Shown here: piece after piece, positions 34,843 through 43,628 of the stretch
Numbering within the stretch: position 1 is the stretch's first letter
Layout: every line of letters begins with the position of its first letter
Source: Ornithinibacillus caprae
GTDB lineage: Bacteria > Bacillota > Bacilli > Bacillales > Amphibacillaceae
Direction of reading: 5' to 3'
Length of the DNA stretch: 64,000 bases
NCBI RefSeq assembly: GCF_009728145.1
Contig: NZ_WOCA01000006.1
Span: forward strand, 62,001 to 126,000
Notes under the pieces: model-generated
The model's input: only the letters and a program-made list of their open reading frames with translations
What the model was told of the DNA's origin: nothing
Database searches by the model: none
Position numbers and translations under genes: made by a program

Positions 34843-35892
34843 ATGAGTAGAAAGAAAACAGCACAATTAAGAAAAAGTGTATCACCATTTGAGAAGTCGG
34901 ATACAAAGGCAAGTGTATTTCAATTAATAAATACAATTCCACCTTTCTTTCTTCTTTGGTTTCTAGCATATCAAAGTATTTCAGTCTCCATATGGCTTTC
35001 TTTGGCTATTTCGGTTATAGCTGCAGGTTTTGTTGTTCGGATTTTTATCATCTTTCATGACTGTACACATATGTCTTTCTTCAAAAATAAGAAAGCAAAT
35101 CGAATTCTAGGAACGGTTACAGGAATTATCACGCACTTTCCATTCGAAAAATGGAAACGAGATCACGCTATTCACCATGCTACAAGTGGAAATTTGGATA
35201 AACGTGGGACAGGTGACGTATGGGTAATGACAGTTGACGAGTACGTGGAAGCCTCCTTTTGGAAAAGATTAGGTTATCGTCTTTACAGAAATCCGTTAGT
35301 TATGTTTGGTTTAGGTCCACTTCATTTATTTCTTCTATCTAACCGATTTAACAGAAAGGGTGCTAAAAAGAAGGAACGTTTGAATACGTACCTAATTAAT
35401 GTATCCATCGTTTTAATCTATGCGCTGTTAATTTGGGTTATCGGGTGGCAAGCCTTCGTACTAGTACAAGCACCAATTCTTTTTGTGGCAGGATTTTTAG
35501 GTATTTGGTTGTTCTATGTACAGCATCAATTTGAAGATTCCTACTTTGAAAACGAGGAAGAGTGGGACTATGTAAAAGCAGCCGTAGATGGTAGCTCGTA
35601 TTATAAGCTTCCCAAAGTATTGGAATGGATTACTGGTAGTATTGGTTACCACCATGTACATCACTTAAGTCCAAGAGTACCAAATTATCATTTGGAAAAA
35701 GCTCATGAATCAACACCGCCTTTACAAAAAGCAACAACAATCACTTTAATATCAAGCTTGAAATCTATTCGTTTTCGCTTATATGATGAAGAAAATAAAA
35801 CATTTATTAGTTTTAAAGAAGTAAAAGAGCTTTTGCATCGTACGAAACCTAACGTACAAATAAAGACAAACCACCCAGCTCAAGGAAAGTAA
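34843..35892 (+). CDS. des: Membrane fatty acid desaturase (Des)
   Basis: The 349-residue protein has four to six membrane segments and the three histidine boxes of acyl-lipid desaturases: 'HDCTH' (about residue 77), 'HAIHH' (about residue 109) and 'HHVHH' (about residue 271), which hold the di-iron centre. B. subtilis Des is a delta-5 acyl-lipid desaturase that restores membrane fluidity after cold shock. TAGGAGG precedes the ATG. The downstream DesK/DesR pair is the known cold sensor for this enzyme. A terminator separates des from desK. Confidence 0.93.
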   Translation: MSRKKTAQLRKSVSPFEKSDTKASVFQLINTIPPFFLLWFLAYQSISVSIWLSLAISVIAAGFVVRIFIIFHDCTHMSFFKNKKANRILGTVTGIITHFPFEKWKRDHAIHHATSGNLDKRGTGDVWVMTVDEYVEASFWKRLGYRLYRNPLVMFGLGPLHLFLLSNRFNRKGAKKKERLNTYLINVSIVLIYALLIWVIGWQAFVLVQAPILFVAGFLGIWLFYVQHQFEDSYFENEEEWDYVKAAVDGSSYYKLPKVLEWITGSIGYHHVHHLSPRVPNYHLEKAHESTPPLQKATTITLISSLKSIRFRLYDEENKTFISFKEVKELLHRTKPNVQIKTNHPAQGK

Positions 35893-35905
35893 TAGGTAAG
35901 AAATT

Positions 35906-35931
35906 AAACCCTTCAATTAATTGAAGGGTTT
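35906..35931 (+). terminator. Terminator between des and desK
   Basis: AAACCCTTCAATT pairs with AATTGAAGGGTTT in one 26-base palindrome; the following T-run is interrupted, so some read-through is possible. Confidence 0.7.
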
Positions 35932-35993
35932 GTTCTGCTTTTTGTTATACTAATATAAAGGATATGAGAAAAAATGGAATGGGGGTAAGATAA

Positions 35994-37130
35994 ATGAGGA
36001 ATTGGTATCATATTTTTCCGAAAAACACGGGACTCAGCTTATATGCTTGGATTATTTTTTGCTTACTCCCTTTCTATTTTATTATTCGATCATCCGACAC
36101 AGTCGAAATTTTTATTGGAATTATCATGATTATATTATTTTTTGCTGTATACCGTCTTTCTTTTATAAAGAGAGGATGGACAGTTTATGTGTCGATTGGA
36201 ATTGAGATTGTAATAAACGTTGGTATGACTTTGTATTTTGGTTATGTATACTTTGCACTCTTTTTAGCGTTTTATATTGGAAATGTCCAAAATAAAATAG
36301 GGTTTGTTACGCTATATGTTGTTCATTTGGTAACAACGACTACTGCAATTGCTTTTGGATTTTTTATTCAAAGTCAAACATTCTATACACAACTTCCTTT
36401 TATTATTATAACTATCATCGGAGTCATTCTCTTGCCATTTAACTTATATAGCAGGAATAAACAAGAGAGATTGGAAGGTCAATTAGAGGATGCGAATAAA
36501 CGAATATCCCAATTAAGGGTAGTGGAAGAAAGACAGCGAATTGCTAGGGATTTACATGACACCTTAGGACAAAAGCTTTCTCTAATCGGATTAAAGAGTG
36601 ACCTAGCAAAAAAATTAGTGGAAATTGATGCTGCTAAGGCAAAAAAAGAAATTAGTGATATCCATCAAACTGCTCGAACGGCTTTAAAAGAAGTACGAGA
36701 ACTAGTCTCGGACATGAAGGGTACGAAACTAAAGGATGAGTTGGAACGAATTAAACAAGTTGTAGAAGCAGCACAGATGAAATATCTTCAAAAGGGTGAG
36801 TTAGACCTTTCTAATACGCCTTTATTAGTAGAGAATGTGTTGAGCATGTGTTTAAAGGAAGCTATAACCAATGTAGTTAAGCACAGTAATGCTAACACTT
36901 GTCAGGTAGTTTTACGTAATGAACCAGGTGAATTAGTTATTCTTGTTGAAGATAATGGAGTTGGGTTGCTAGAAAATATGGAAGATCTAAACGGACATGG
37001 GATTGAGGGAATGAAAGAGCGTTTGGACTTTGTAAATGGTAGCTTACTATTTGATTCATCAACAAATGGAACGAGGTTAACCATTAAGGTGCCTACCGTT
37101 ATTCAACAGACAGGGGAGGGAGAATCGTGA
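35994..37130 (+). CDS. desK: Thermosensor histidine kinase DesK
   Basis: The 378-residue protein has about five N-terminal membrane segments (residues 15-155) that form the membrane-thickness sensor. A DHp helix of the HisKA_3 type follows with the phosphorylated H188 in 'ARDLHDTLGQK', and a C-terminal HATPase domain has 'LKEAITNVVKHSNA' and 'VEDNGVGL'. H188 is the same position number as in B. subtilis DesK. In the cold it phosphorylates DesR; when the membrane is fluid it acts as a phosphatase. The stop overlaps the desR start (GTGA). Confidence 0.93.
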   Translation: MRNWYHIFPKNTGLSLYAWIIFCLLPFYFIIRSSDTVEIFIGIIMIILFFAVYRLSFIKRGWTVYVSIGIEIVINVGMTLYFGYVYFALFLAFYIGNVQNKIGFVTLYVVHLVTTTTAIAFGFFIQSQTFYTQLPFIIITIIGVILLPFNLYSRNKQERLEGQLEDANKRISQLRVVEERQRIARDLHDTLGQKLSLIGLKSDLAKKLVEIDAAKAKKEISDIHQTARTALKEVRELVSDMKGTKLKDELERIKQVVEAAQMKYLQKGELDLSNTPLLVENVLSMCLKEAITNVVKHSNANTCQVVLRNEPGELVILVEDNGVGLLENMEDLNGHGIEGMKERLDFVNGSLLFDSSTNGTRLTIKVPTVIQQTGEGES

Positions 37131-37726
37131 TAAGGATTGTGATTGCAGAGGATCAGGGAATGCTTTTGGGGGCCTTAGGTTCATTGCTAGACTTAGAAGA
37201 AGATATGGAAGTCGTTGGAAAAGCAAAGAATGGAGAAGAGGCTTTAACTTTAGTGGAAAAGCATCGACCAGATATTTGTATTATGGATATAGAGATGCCT
37301 GTTCGAAGCGGGCTAGAAGCTGCAGAATTATTAAAACATCATCCTTGTAAAGTTATTATTCTTACTACATTTGCTCGAGCGGGGTATTTTGAACGTGCTA
37401 GAAAAGCTAATGTTAGCGGTTATCTATTAAAAGATAGTCCAAGTGAAGAATTAGCTAATTCTATTCGTACTATTATGGAAGGTCGTAAAATCTATGCTCC
37501 GGAATTAGTTGATTTAGCTTTTCATGAAGAGAATCCTTTGACAGAGAGAGAAGAACAAGTTATTAAATTGATAGCTGAAGGGAAAACCACAAAAGAAATA
37601 GCTAGCCAATTATTTTTAACAAATGGCACGGTTCGGAATTATGTTTCTGTGATCCTAGATAAGTTACATGTAAGCAATCGAATTGAGGCAATCTCTAAAT
37701 TTAAAGAAAAAGGTTGGTTTAAATAA
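37127..37726 (+). CDS. desR: Response regulator DesR
   Basis: The 199-residue NarL/FixJ-type regulator starts at GTG 37127, overlapping desK by 4 bases. The receiver domain has acidic residues E8 and D9 and the phospho-acceptor D54 in 'CIMDIEMP', with T and K in 'ILTTFAR' and 'LLKDS'. The C-terminal LuxR helix-turn-helix is 'LTEREEQVIKLIAEGKTTKE'. D54 matches B. subtilis DesR. Phosphorylated DesR activates the desaturase promoter; the palindrome at 34736 is the likely target. Confidence 0.93.
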   Translation: MIRIVIAEDQGMLLGALGSLLDLEEDMEVVGKAKNGEEALTLVEKHRPDICIMDIEMPVRSGLEAAELLKHHPCKVIILTTFARAGYFERARKANVSGYLLKDSPSEELANSIRTIMEGRKIYAPELVDLAFHEENPLTEREEQVIKLIAEGKTTKEIASQLFLTNGTVRNYVSVILDKLHVSNRIEAISKFKEKGWFK

Positions 37727-37767
37727 AAAGTAAAGGCTCTCCTATTTAGGAGTACAAAATTAAAAAA

Positions 37768-37787
37768 GTCTCCATGTTAGTGGAGAT
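37768..37787 (+). terminator. Weak terminator behind desR
   Basis: GTCTCCA pairs with TGGAGAT around a six-base loop; another short stem (CTCCT/AGGAG) is at 37739-37752. Confidence 0.5.
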
Positions 37788-37833
37788 TATATATAAACTG
37801 CGCGTAACTTGAAATGATAGCTAGTGCATTTAT

Positions 37834-38018
37834 CCCGCTCCGGAAATACACTACGCTTTCACTTCCAGCACAAGGGCGACATCTGTTCAAGCTCCTTCTA
37901 GTCGCTTTCACAGTGTCTACTTTGCCGCGGGCGGCTGGTGAGCTTCCTCTTGCTGTCGCACTGTGGGATCTCACCGATGCCTTTCCTCCCGCAGGAGTCT
38001 TCGTGTATTTTCTCCGCT
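37834..38018. repeat. GC-rich intergenic repeat element with imperfect terminal inverted repeats
   Basis: This block of about 185 bp is far richer in G+C than its surroundings. It starts with CCGCTCCGGAAATACACTA and ends with a rough inverse (CGTGTATTTTCTCCGC). Inside it has GCGGGCGGCTGGTGAGC, GGGATCTCACCGATGCC and CTCCCGCAGGAGTCT. Blocks of this type recur between genes in Bacillaceae. No protein is convincingly encoded. Confidence 0.75.
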
Positions 38019-38020
38019 AG

Positions 38021-38299
38021 TATTATACTGTACAGTTAATAGTGAATCTTAACTTTTTTGTTTAGTGATTAGAACGGAGGACAGTCTACTTCTAATAAAT
38101 GAAGTGCCCATTCTTCACATCCGATTTAACGTTATCAAAACATATATTCTAGGGGATTTATTCTTCTAATAATTGGAACTATCTAAAGTGGATTTTTCGC
38201 CTTTTTAACGGAACGAGGATTAACTTGACTGATTTTTTCGATCCTTATTCCGGTATCTATTTTTTCTTGCTTCGCATCTTATACCGATTTTGGGAGCCT
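38021..38299. other. Intergenic, nothing recognised
   Basis: AT-rich DNA between the GC-rich repeat and the end of the Nudix gene. I see no ORF with a start signal, no RNA motif and no repeat. Confidence 0.5.
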
Positions 38300-38926
38300 T
38301 CATTTAATTTCTTTTCTAATTAACTCAAGAAAATGCGTTAATATTTTTGCAGTTAATCCCCAAATAACCTTATCCTCATATTTATAAAATAGCTCATTAA
38401 TATGTCTTACTTGCCAATTATAATCTTTACCACCGACAATCAATTCAAAAGGAAAGTTTTCCTCCGGTATTACTTGAAAATGTACTTTATACGATTCGGG
38501 TGGTGTTTGTAGGAAGAAAGATAACGGTACGGTAAAAACCTCACCCACCTCTGATTCATTTGGTGTTATGATAGTTGGATTGGTAATTTTTCCTACAAAA
38601 GGATAAATGATTCTTCCAAAGTCAGAAACAATATAATCAAGTGGAATAATATCTTTAACTGCATTATAGGGAATGCCTAGCTCCTCTGTAGTCTCACGAA
38701 TTGCACAATCCTGAGGTGTGGAGTCTTTTGGGTCAATTCTTCCCCCTGGAAAGCAAATATCACCTGGCTGACTCCTTAAATTCATTGACCTCACTTCAAA
38801 TAAGACATGTGTTTTTCCTTCTACTTCAACTAAGGGTAGTAATACAGCTGATTTTTTTAGCTCATCATAGCCTAGGATCGATGGTTTCCTATCTTTTAGT
38901 GTATTGATAATTTTAGATATATCCAA
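38300..38926 (-). CDS. Nudix hydrolase, CoA pyrophosphatase-like
   Basis: I place the start at TTG 38926, behind GGAGGTG, giving 208 residues. The Nudix box reads G-G-R-I-D-P-K-D-S-T-P-Q-D-C-A-I-R-E-T-T-E-E-L-G, and the preceding 'LRSQPGDICFPGG' is the added signature of the CoA-diphosphatase subgroup (YeaB/NUDT7-like). Such enzymes split CoA or oxidised CoA into phosphopantetheine and 3',5'-ADP using Mg or Mn. Encoded alone. Confidence 0.88.
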   Translation of the reverse strand: MDISKIINTLKDRKPSILGYDELKKSAVLLPLVEVEGKTHVLFEVRSMNLRSQPGDICFPGGRIDPKDSTPQDCAIRETTEELGIPYNAVKDIIPLDYIVSDFGRIIYPFVGKITNPTIITPNESEVGEVFTVPLSFFLQTPPESYKVHFQVIPEENFPFELIVGGKDYNWQVRHINELFYKYEDKVIWGLTAKILTHFLELIRKEIK

Positions 38927-39090
38927 AAAAAGCACCTCCGAAAAACAAACTCTTTCATACATTATACATGTCGCGAAGATGTAATAACCAATATTTAAAA
39001 TAAGAAGTATAAAATAGGGGAATCAAGGGATTCTAATATTGTGTTATTTAGAAAATAGTGGAAGTGCAGAATCAGAATAGGAGGTAAGAT

Positions 39091-39603
39091 ATGGGAATTT
39101 TAAGTGGAAATCCAACAGAAGAGCCGATGCATTATGGAGAGGTTTATGGTGTATGGTCGGCATTACATGCAAAGAAAGCAATGGTTGTTGGTTATCAGAC
39201 TCTAAGAAACCATGCTGGTGATCAGGATTTGGTAAAGCTAATTGATGAGGCGATTGATTTAAGTAATCTACAAATGCAAGAGATGGAAACACTGCTAAAA
39301 GAAAATGGTGTCGGGCTGCCACCAACTCCCCCCGAACGACCGAAGGCAGACTTAGAAGATATTCCAACTGGTGCACGTGCTATGGATAATGAAATAGCGG
39401 CTACTTTATCAGCGGATGTTGCTGCGGGGTTGATAACATGTAGTACTATAATCGGGCAATGTATTCGCGAAGATATAGCAACTATGTTTGGTCAGTTCCA
39501 TACACAGAAGGCGACATTCGCATCGAAAGTACTTCGTCTGATTAAAGAAAAAGGGTGGCTAGTTCCTCCGCCGCTTCATCAAAATAAAACTGCGGAACAG
39601 TAA
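39091..39603 (+). CDS. DUF3231 family protein
   Basis: The 170-residue helical protein opens 'LSGNPTEEPMHYGEVYGVWS' and contains 'GVGLPPTPPERP' followed by a long helix pair, which is the single-domain form of DUF3231. This family is found widely in Bacillaceae and has a ferritin-like four-helix arrangement. Its function is unknown; some members are linked to spores. AGGAGGT precedes the ATG. It stands alone, with repeat copies behind it. Confidence 0.8.
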   Translation: MGILSGNPTEEPMHYGEVYGVWSALHAKKAMVVGYQTLRNHAGDQDLVKLIDEAIDLSNLQMQEMETLLKENGVGLPPTPPERPKADLEDIPTGARAMDNEIAATLSADVAAGLITCSTIIGQCIREDIATMFGQFHTQKATFASKVLRLIKEKGWLVPPPLHQNKTAEQ

Positions 39604-39639
39604 TATTAGCTATGATCTCAAATAACGGGAAATAAGACT

Positions 39640-39658
39640 CCCACTGATTGACGATTAA
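39640..39658 (+). repeat. Short dispersed repeat (copy 2)
   Basis: CCCACTGATTGACGATTAA matches 20511-20529 except at two positions, and both lie in non-coding DNA. Confidence 0.55.
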
Positions 39659-39661
39659 ATG

Positions 39662-39702
39662 AAAACCTTGGATCTCGCAACTTGGCGAAGACCAAGGTTT
39701 TT
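39662..39702 (+). terminator. Hairpin behind the DUF3231 gene
   Basis: AAAACCTTGG (from 39662) pairs with CCAAGGTTTT, followed by T and A residues. Confidence 0.7.
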
Positions 39703-39710
39703 AAATTTGC

Positions 39711-39789
39711 AGATAGGTAAGCATAAATTTTCCTATCCAGCATAGGTGGAACTAAGAAGGCATTCACCATAAAGGCTTGTCGAATGTTA
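39711..39789 (+). repeat. Dispersed intergenic repeat, copy B
   Basis: AGATAGGTAAGCATAAATTT, TCCTATCCAGCATA, then ATTCACCATAAAGGCTTG. It matches copies at 24711-24782 (minus) and 55693-55766 (plus) in order and spacing. Confidence 0.78.
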
Positions 39790-39834
39790 ATTTTTTTAAC
39801 TTTCATTTAGGATTGACCAAAAATGCTTTAAGAG

Positions 39835-39872
39835 TTAAAATATAAACATAAGTTTAAAATATAAACATAAGT
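39835..39872 (+). repeat. 19-bp direct repeat upstream of psuK
   Basis: TTAAAATATAAACATAAGT occurs twice with no gap (39835-39853 and 39854-39872), ending 18 bases before the psuK start and touching its ribosome binding site. It may be an operator for the HTH domain of PsuK itself or a slippage duplication. Confidence 0.75.
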
Positions 39873-39890
39873 TTAAGGTGGTGATTGTGA

Positions 39891-41009
39891 TTGAAAAAAA
39901 GAATAAGTCTCTTGAGCGAGAAGGAACAGACCGTTCTTAAGTTAATCAAAAAGGACCCTTTTATCTCGCAGCAACAGTTAGCTAGTGAGTTGGAGTTGTC
40001 TCGACCGTCTATTGCTAATATTATCTCTGGTTTAGTTAAGAAAGGGTATATTAAAGGGAAGGCGTATATCTTGAATGAAGTACAACCAGTTGTTTGTATT
40101 GGCGGTGCTAATCTTGATCGTAAATTTTATATAGATGGGGAAACCACGTTAGGTACTTCAAACCCCGTCCATTCTTCGCAAAATGCAGGAGGAGTAGCGC
40201 GCAATATTGGGGAAAATCTAGGAAGACTTGGAGAGGAAGTTATACTTCTTACAGCAAGTGGTATGGATGCTGAATGGTCAATAATTGAGAAGGCTTCCAG
40301 TTCTTTTATGAACCTAGAATATGTTACGCATTTTACCGGAGAATCAACCGGGTCATATACAGCGGTACTAGATAACTCTGGTGAGCTATTTATTGCCTTA
40401 GCTGATATGGATATTTATGACTTAATCAAACCTGAGTTAATTGAACAACATATTCCTCTATTATCCCAGTCCAAATGTTTAATGGTAGATTTAAATTGCC
40501 CCAAAGATACACTTGAGTATCTATGTGAATTTGCTAGAGGTAAAGAAATTCCGCTTATTTTTGTGGCTGTATCTTCACCAAAAATGGATCGTCTACCAGA
40601 GAATCTCGCTGGTTTAACATGGTTGATTACTAATCGAGATGAGACTAGTAGTTATTTCTCGATGAATATTACAAATAGCAAAGATTTAGAACAAGCGGTG
40701 GATAAATGGCTGGAAAAAGGAATCAAAAATGTAGTAATAACTAATGGGAAACATGGTGTTAGTATTGGAAATAAGAATGAAGGCATATTTCATATACCAT
40801 CAATAGAAGTTAGTAAGGTTGAAGATGTTACTGGTGCAGGTGATGCTTTTTCATCTGCTGCTATACATGCATGGCTTAATGGGAAAAGTTTAACCGAAAT
40901 TGCTAAAGCGGGTGTGATTAATGCAGCGAAAACACTGCAATCAGCTTATACTGTTAGGCAAGATTTACATGCAGAACAATTATACAAAGACATGGAGGAA
41001 TTATCGTGA
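39891..41009 (+). CDS. psuK: Pseudouridine kinase with N-terminal HTH
   Basis: The 372-residue protein starts at TTG 39891 behind AAGGTGGTG. Residues 1-60 form a MarR/GntR-like winged helix ('FISQQQLASELELSRPSIAN'). The PfkB carbohydrate-kinase domain follows with 'CIGGANLDRKFYIDG' and the catalytic 'DVTGAGDAFSSA'. Placement directly before psuG makes pseudouridine 5'-kinase the clear reading. It makes pseudouridine 5'-phosphate for PsuG. The HTH suggests a role in its own regulation. It overlaps psuG by four bases. Confidence 0.88.
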   Translation: MKKRISLLSEKEQTVLKLIKKDPFISQQQLASELELSRPSIANIISGLVKKGYIKGKAYILNEVQPVVCIGGANLDRKFYIDGETTLGTSNPVHSSQNAGGVARNIGENLGRLGEEVILLTASGMDAEWSIIEKASSSFMNLEYVTHFTGESTGSYTAVLDNSGELFIALADMDIYDLIKPELIEQHIPLLSQSKCLMVDLNCPKDTLEYLCEFARGKEIPLIFVAVSSPKMDRLPENLAGLTWLITNRDETSSYFSMNITNSKDLEQAVDKWLEKGIKNVVITNGKHGVSIGNKNEGIFHIPSIEVSKVEDVTGAGDAFSSAAIHAWLNGKSLTEIAKAGVINAAKTLQSAYTVRQDLHAEQLYKDMEELS

Positions 41010-41926
41010 AAAACTATATTGAATTATCCCAAGAGGTGCAAGAGGCAAAAGAACATGGAAAACCGATCGTTGCCTTAGAATCGACTATCATTTCTCATGG
41101 GATGCCATATCCTCAAAACGTTAAAACAGCACGTGAAGTAGAGCAAATTGTCCGTGATCATGGTGCAGTACCAGCTACGATTGCAATTATTAATGGAAAA
41201 ATAAAAATAGGTTTGTCGGATGAAGAGTTAGAATCGTTTGGAAATAGTACAGGTATTGCCAAAGCCTCACGACGCGACCTTCCATATTTATTAGCGACTC
41301 AGCAAAAAGGTGCTACCACGGTAGCTGCTACAATGATCTGTGCAGAACTTGCAGATATCAGTATTTTTGTTACAGGAGGTATTGGTGGTGTTCATCGTGG
41401 TGCTGAAACAACCATGGATATTTCTGCTGACTTAGAGGAATTAGCGAAAACGAACGTAGCAGTTATTTGTGCTGGTGCTAAATCTATTTTAGATCTTGGT
41501 TTAACAATGGAATACTTAGAAACAAAAGGTGTACCTGTTATTGGGTATCAAACCGATAAATTACCAGCATTCTACACGCGTACGAGTGAGTATCCAGTAA
41601 ACTTTCGCGCGGATTCGGTAGAAACCATTACCACCACACTAAAAGCGAAGTGGGACTTAAATATGACTGGTGGCGCAGTAATTGCTAATCCTATACCAGA
41701 AGAATATGCCATGTCTGAAGAGTTTATTTCAAAAGCGATAGAATCTGCACTACAAGAAGCAGAACAAAAGGGGATCTCCGGAAAGGATGCAACACCTTTC
41801 TTATTGGGGAAAGTTAAAGAATTAACGGATGGAAAAAGCTTGGATGCAAATATAGCATTGGTTAAAAATAACGCAGTGATTGGCGCAAAAATTGCTGTTG
41901 GCTTAACGTTGTTAAACAATCAGTAG
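41006..41926 (+). CDS. psuG: Pseudouridine-5'-phosphate glycosidase
   Basis: This 306-residue protein is a full-length PsuG/YeiN. Diagnostic stretches are 'PIVALESTIISHGMPYPQN', 'FVTGGIGGVHRGAETTMDIS' and 'GAKSILDLGLTMEYLET', with the catalytic lysine in the last one. It splits the C-C bond of pseudouridine 5'-phosphate into uracil and ribose 5-phosphate, acting with Mn. The GTG at 41006 overlaps the psuK stop, so the two are translated together. They recover pseudouridine from turned-over RNA. Confidence 0.93.
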   Translation: MKNYIELSQEVQEAKEHGKPIVALESTIISHGMPYPQNVKTAREVEQIVRDHGAVPATIAIINGKIKIGLSDEELESFGNSTGIAKASRRDLPYLLATQQKGATTVAATMICAELADISIFVTGGIGGVHRGAETTMDISADLEELAKTNVAVICAGAKSILDLGLTMEYLETKGVPVIGYQTDKLPAFYTRTSEYPVNFRADSVETITTTLKAKWDLNMTGGAVIANPIPEEYAMSEEFISKAIESALQEAEQKGISGKDATPFLLGKVKELTDGKSLDANIALVKNNAVIGAKIAVGLTLLNNQ

Positions 41927-42019
41927 AAAAGTTTGAGAATAAATTTATCGTCGCAGGGGAAACTTTTACCATGGATTTCTAGAAATACTTCCGAAATTAA
42001 GTAGAAGGGATGGAAAATC

Positions 42020-42622
42020 ATGGCAAATGTAAAATTGACGATTATTTATTATAGTTCATCAGGTACAAACTATCAGTTAGCGAAATGGGCAGAGGAAGGT
42101 GCAAAAGAGGTAGGGGCTGAAGTAAAGGTTGTTAAGGTTCCAGAACTTGCACCTGAAGAAGCAATTGCCTCTAATCCAGAATGGAAAGCACATTATGATG
42201 CTACAAAAGATGTGCCAGAAGCAACTTCGGATGATATTGAATGGGCTGATGCAATCATCTTCAGTACACCAACTCGTTTCGGGAATGTTGCATCGCAAAT
42301 GAAACAGTTCCTAGATACACAGGGTGGACTATGGGCATCAGGTAAAACGGTTAACAAAGTTGTCAGTGCGATGACATCTGCCCAAAATCCTCATGGGGGA
42401 CAAGAAGCAACTATTCTATCTCTGTATACTTCTATGATGCATTGGGGAGCAATCATTGTTCCACCAGGATACACGGATCCAGTATTATTCGGAGCGGGAG
42501 GAAACCCGTATGGGACCAGTGTCACCCAGGGACAAGATGGTAAAATGGTAGAAGATGTAGAAGCTGCTGTAAAGCATCAGGCTAAACGTACCGTTGATGT
42601 GGCAAGTCGTGTGAAAGGTTAA
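42020..42622 (+). CDS. wrbA: NAD(P)H:quinone oxidoreductase type IV (WrbA)
   Basis: The 200-residue flavodoxin-like protein has the FMN loop 'YYSSSGTNYQLAKWAEEGA' and the WrbA signatures 'IIFSTPTRFGNVASQMKQFLD' region and 'TSAQNPHGGQEATILSLY'. It reduces quinones by two electrons from NAD(P)H, preventing semiquinone formation. An AGAAGGGATGG site precedes the ATG. It is a single gene with a strong terminator behind. Confidence 0.93.
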   Translation: MANVKLTIIYYSSSGTNYQLAKWAEEGAKEVGAEVKVVKVPELAPEEAIASNPEWKAHYDATKDVPEATSDDIEWADAIIFSTPTRFGNVASQMKQFLDTQGGLWASGKTVNKVVSAMTSAQNPHGGQEATILSLYTSMMHWGAIIVPPGYTDPVLFGAGGNPYGTSVTQGQDGKMVEDVEAAVKHQAKRTVDVASRVKG

Positions 42623-42638
42623 AATCCATAGAAAAAGG

Positions 42639-42672
42639 AAGCTAACTGGATTTATCTCTAGTTAGCTTTTTT
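42639..42672 (+). terminator. Terminator of wrbA
   Basis: AAGCTAACT (42639-42647) pairs with AGTTAGCTT (42660-42668), then T residues. Confidence 0.85.
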
Positions 42673-42789
42673 CTATTTTTAGAAAAATTATAAGCTTTCT
42701 TATGCTGCATAAGTGTAATAATATTAATCACAAAGATGACAGAAAAAGAAATAATAAGTAAAATAGATTGGTAAGGAGGAAGGGAAAGT

Positions 42790-43578
42790 ATGACTAACGT
42801 AAGAAGAAAATCTGCCCAACTCGCCGAGAATCCTCTATTTACCAATACGATTATCGGTTTAATTATAGTAAATGCAATATTAGTAGGTTTAGAAACATAC
42901 CCATATTTTATTAATAGATTTCATGATTGGTTTGTCATTATAGATAAACTATTACTTTGGGTATTCACATTCGAAATAATAATTAGAATGATAGGTAGTA
43001 AGTCTATAGGATCTTTCTTTAAGGACCCTTGGAGCTTGTTTGATTTTGTAATTGTAGCAAGTGGTCACGTATTAGTCGGCGGTCATTATGTAACGGTACT
43101 ACGTATACTACGTGTTCTCCGTGTTTTACGTGCGATATCAATCATACCGTCCTTAAGAAAAATGGTTAATGCACTTGTAAAAACCATTCCTTCTATGGGG
43201 ACCATCATGCTTTTATTAGGTTTATTCTTTTATATTTATGGTGTAATAGGGACGATGATGTTCTCCTCCATCGCACCAGAATATTTTGGAAGTCTTCATG
43301 ATTCATTGTTAACGTTATTTCAGGTAATAACGTTAGAATCGTGGGCAAGTGGTGTTATGCGTCCGATATTAGCAGCTGATCCATCGTCATGGTGGTTCTT
43401 TGTATCCTTTATTCTAGTGGGATCTTTTGTCATTGTTAATTTATTTGTCGGTGTAGTGGTTGGTAATGTAGAAGAAGCAAATAGAGAAGAGACCCCAACA
43501 CCAACAGATATTAAGCTGGAAGAAGTGCAAAAGGAATTACATGAAATTAAGCAATTACTAAAAAAAGAAAACCAATAA
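42790..43578 (+). CDS. Voltage-gated sodium channel (NaChBac/BacNav type)
   Basis: The 262-residue protein has the six-segment plan of single-domain voltage-gated channels. S4 carries regularly spaced arginines ('LRILRVLRVLRAISIIP'). The pore loop between S5 and S6 is 'TLESWAS', identical to the NaChBac selectivity filter, with E183 as the filter glutamate, so Na+ selectivity is expected. The C-terminal tail forms a predicted coiled coil ('LEEVQKELHEIKQLLKKE') for tetramer assembly. In alkaliphilic Bacillus such a channel supports pH homeostasis, motility and chemotaxis. The start is ATG 42790 with AAGGAGG. Confidence 0.93.
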   Translation: MTNVRRKSAQLAENPLFTNTIIGLIIVNAILVGLETYPYFINRFHDWFVIIDKLLLWVFTFEIIIRMIGSKSIGSFFKDPWSLFDFVIVASGHVLVGGHYVTVLRILRVLRVLRAISIIPSLRKMVNALVKTIPSMGTIMLLLGLFFYIYGVIGTMMFSSIAPEYFGSLHDSLLTLFQVITLESWASGVMRPILAADPSSWWFFVSFILVGSFVIVNLFVGVVVGNVEEANREETPTPTDIKLEEVQKELHEIKQLLKKENQ

Positions 43579-43586
43579 AATAAATG

Positions 43587-43623
43587 AAAAGGAGCCACTA
43601 TATTATGTTGAGTGGCTCCTTTT
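43587..43623. terminator. Bidirectional terminator
   Basis: AAAAGGAGCCACT (43587-43599) pairs with AGTGGCTCCTTTT (43611-43623) between convergent genes. Confidence 0.88.
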
Positions 43624-43628
43624 ACTTG

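Noticed and set aside
37777-38020. Overlapping open frames of 65-68 codons in the GC-rich block
   Set aside because: They are open on both strands only because of base composition. The block matches a repeat type and has no start signals.
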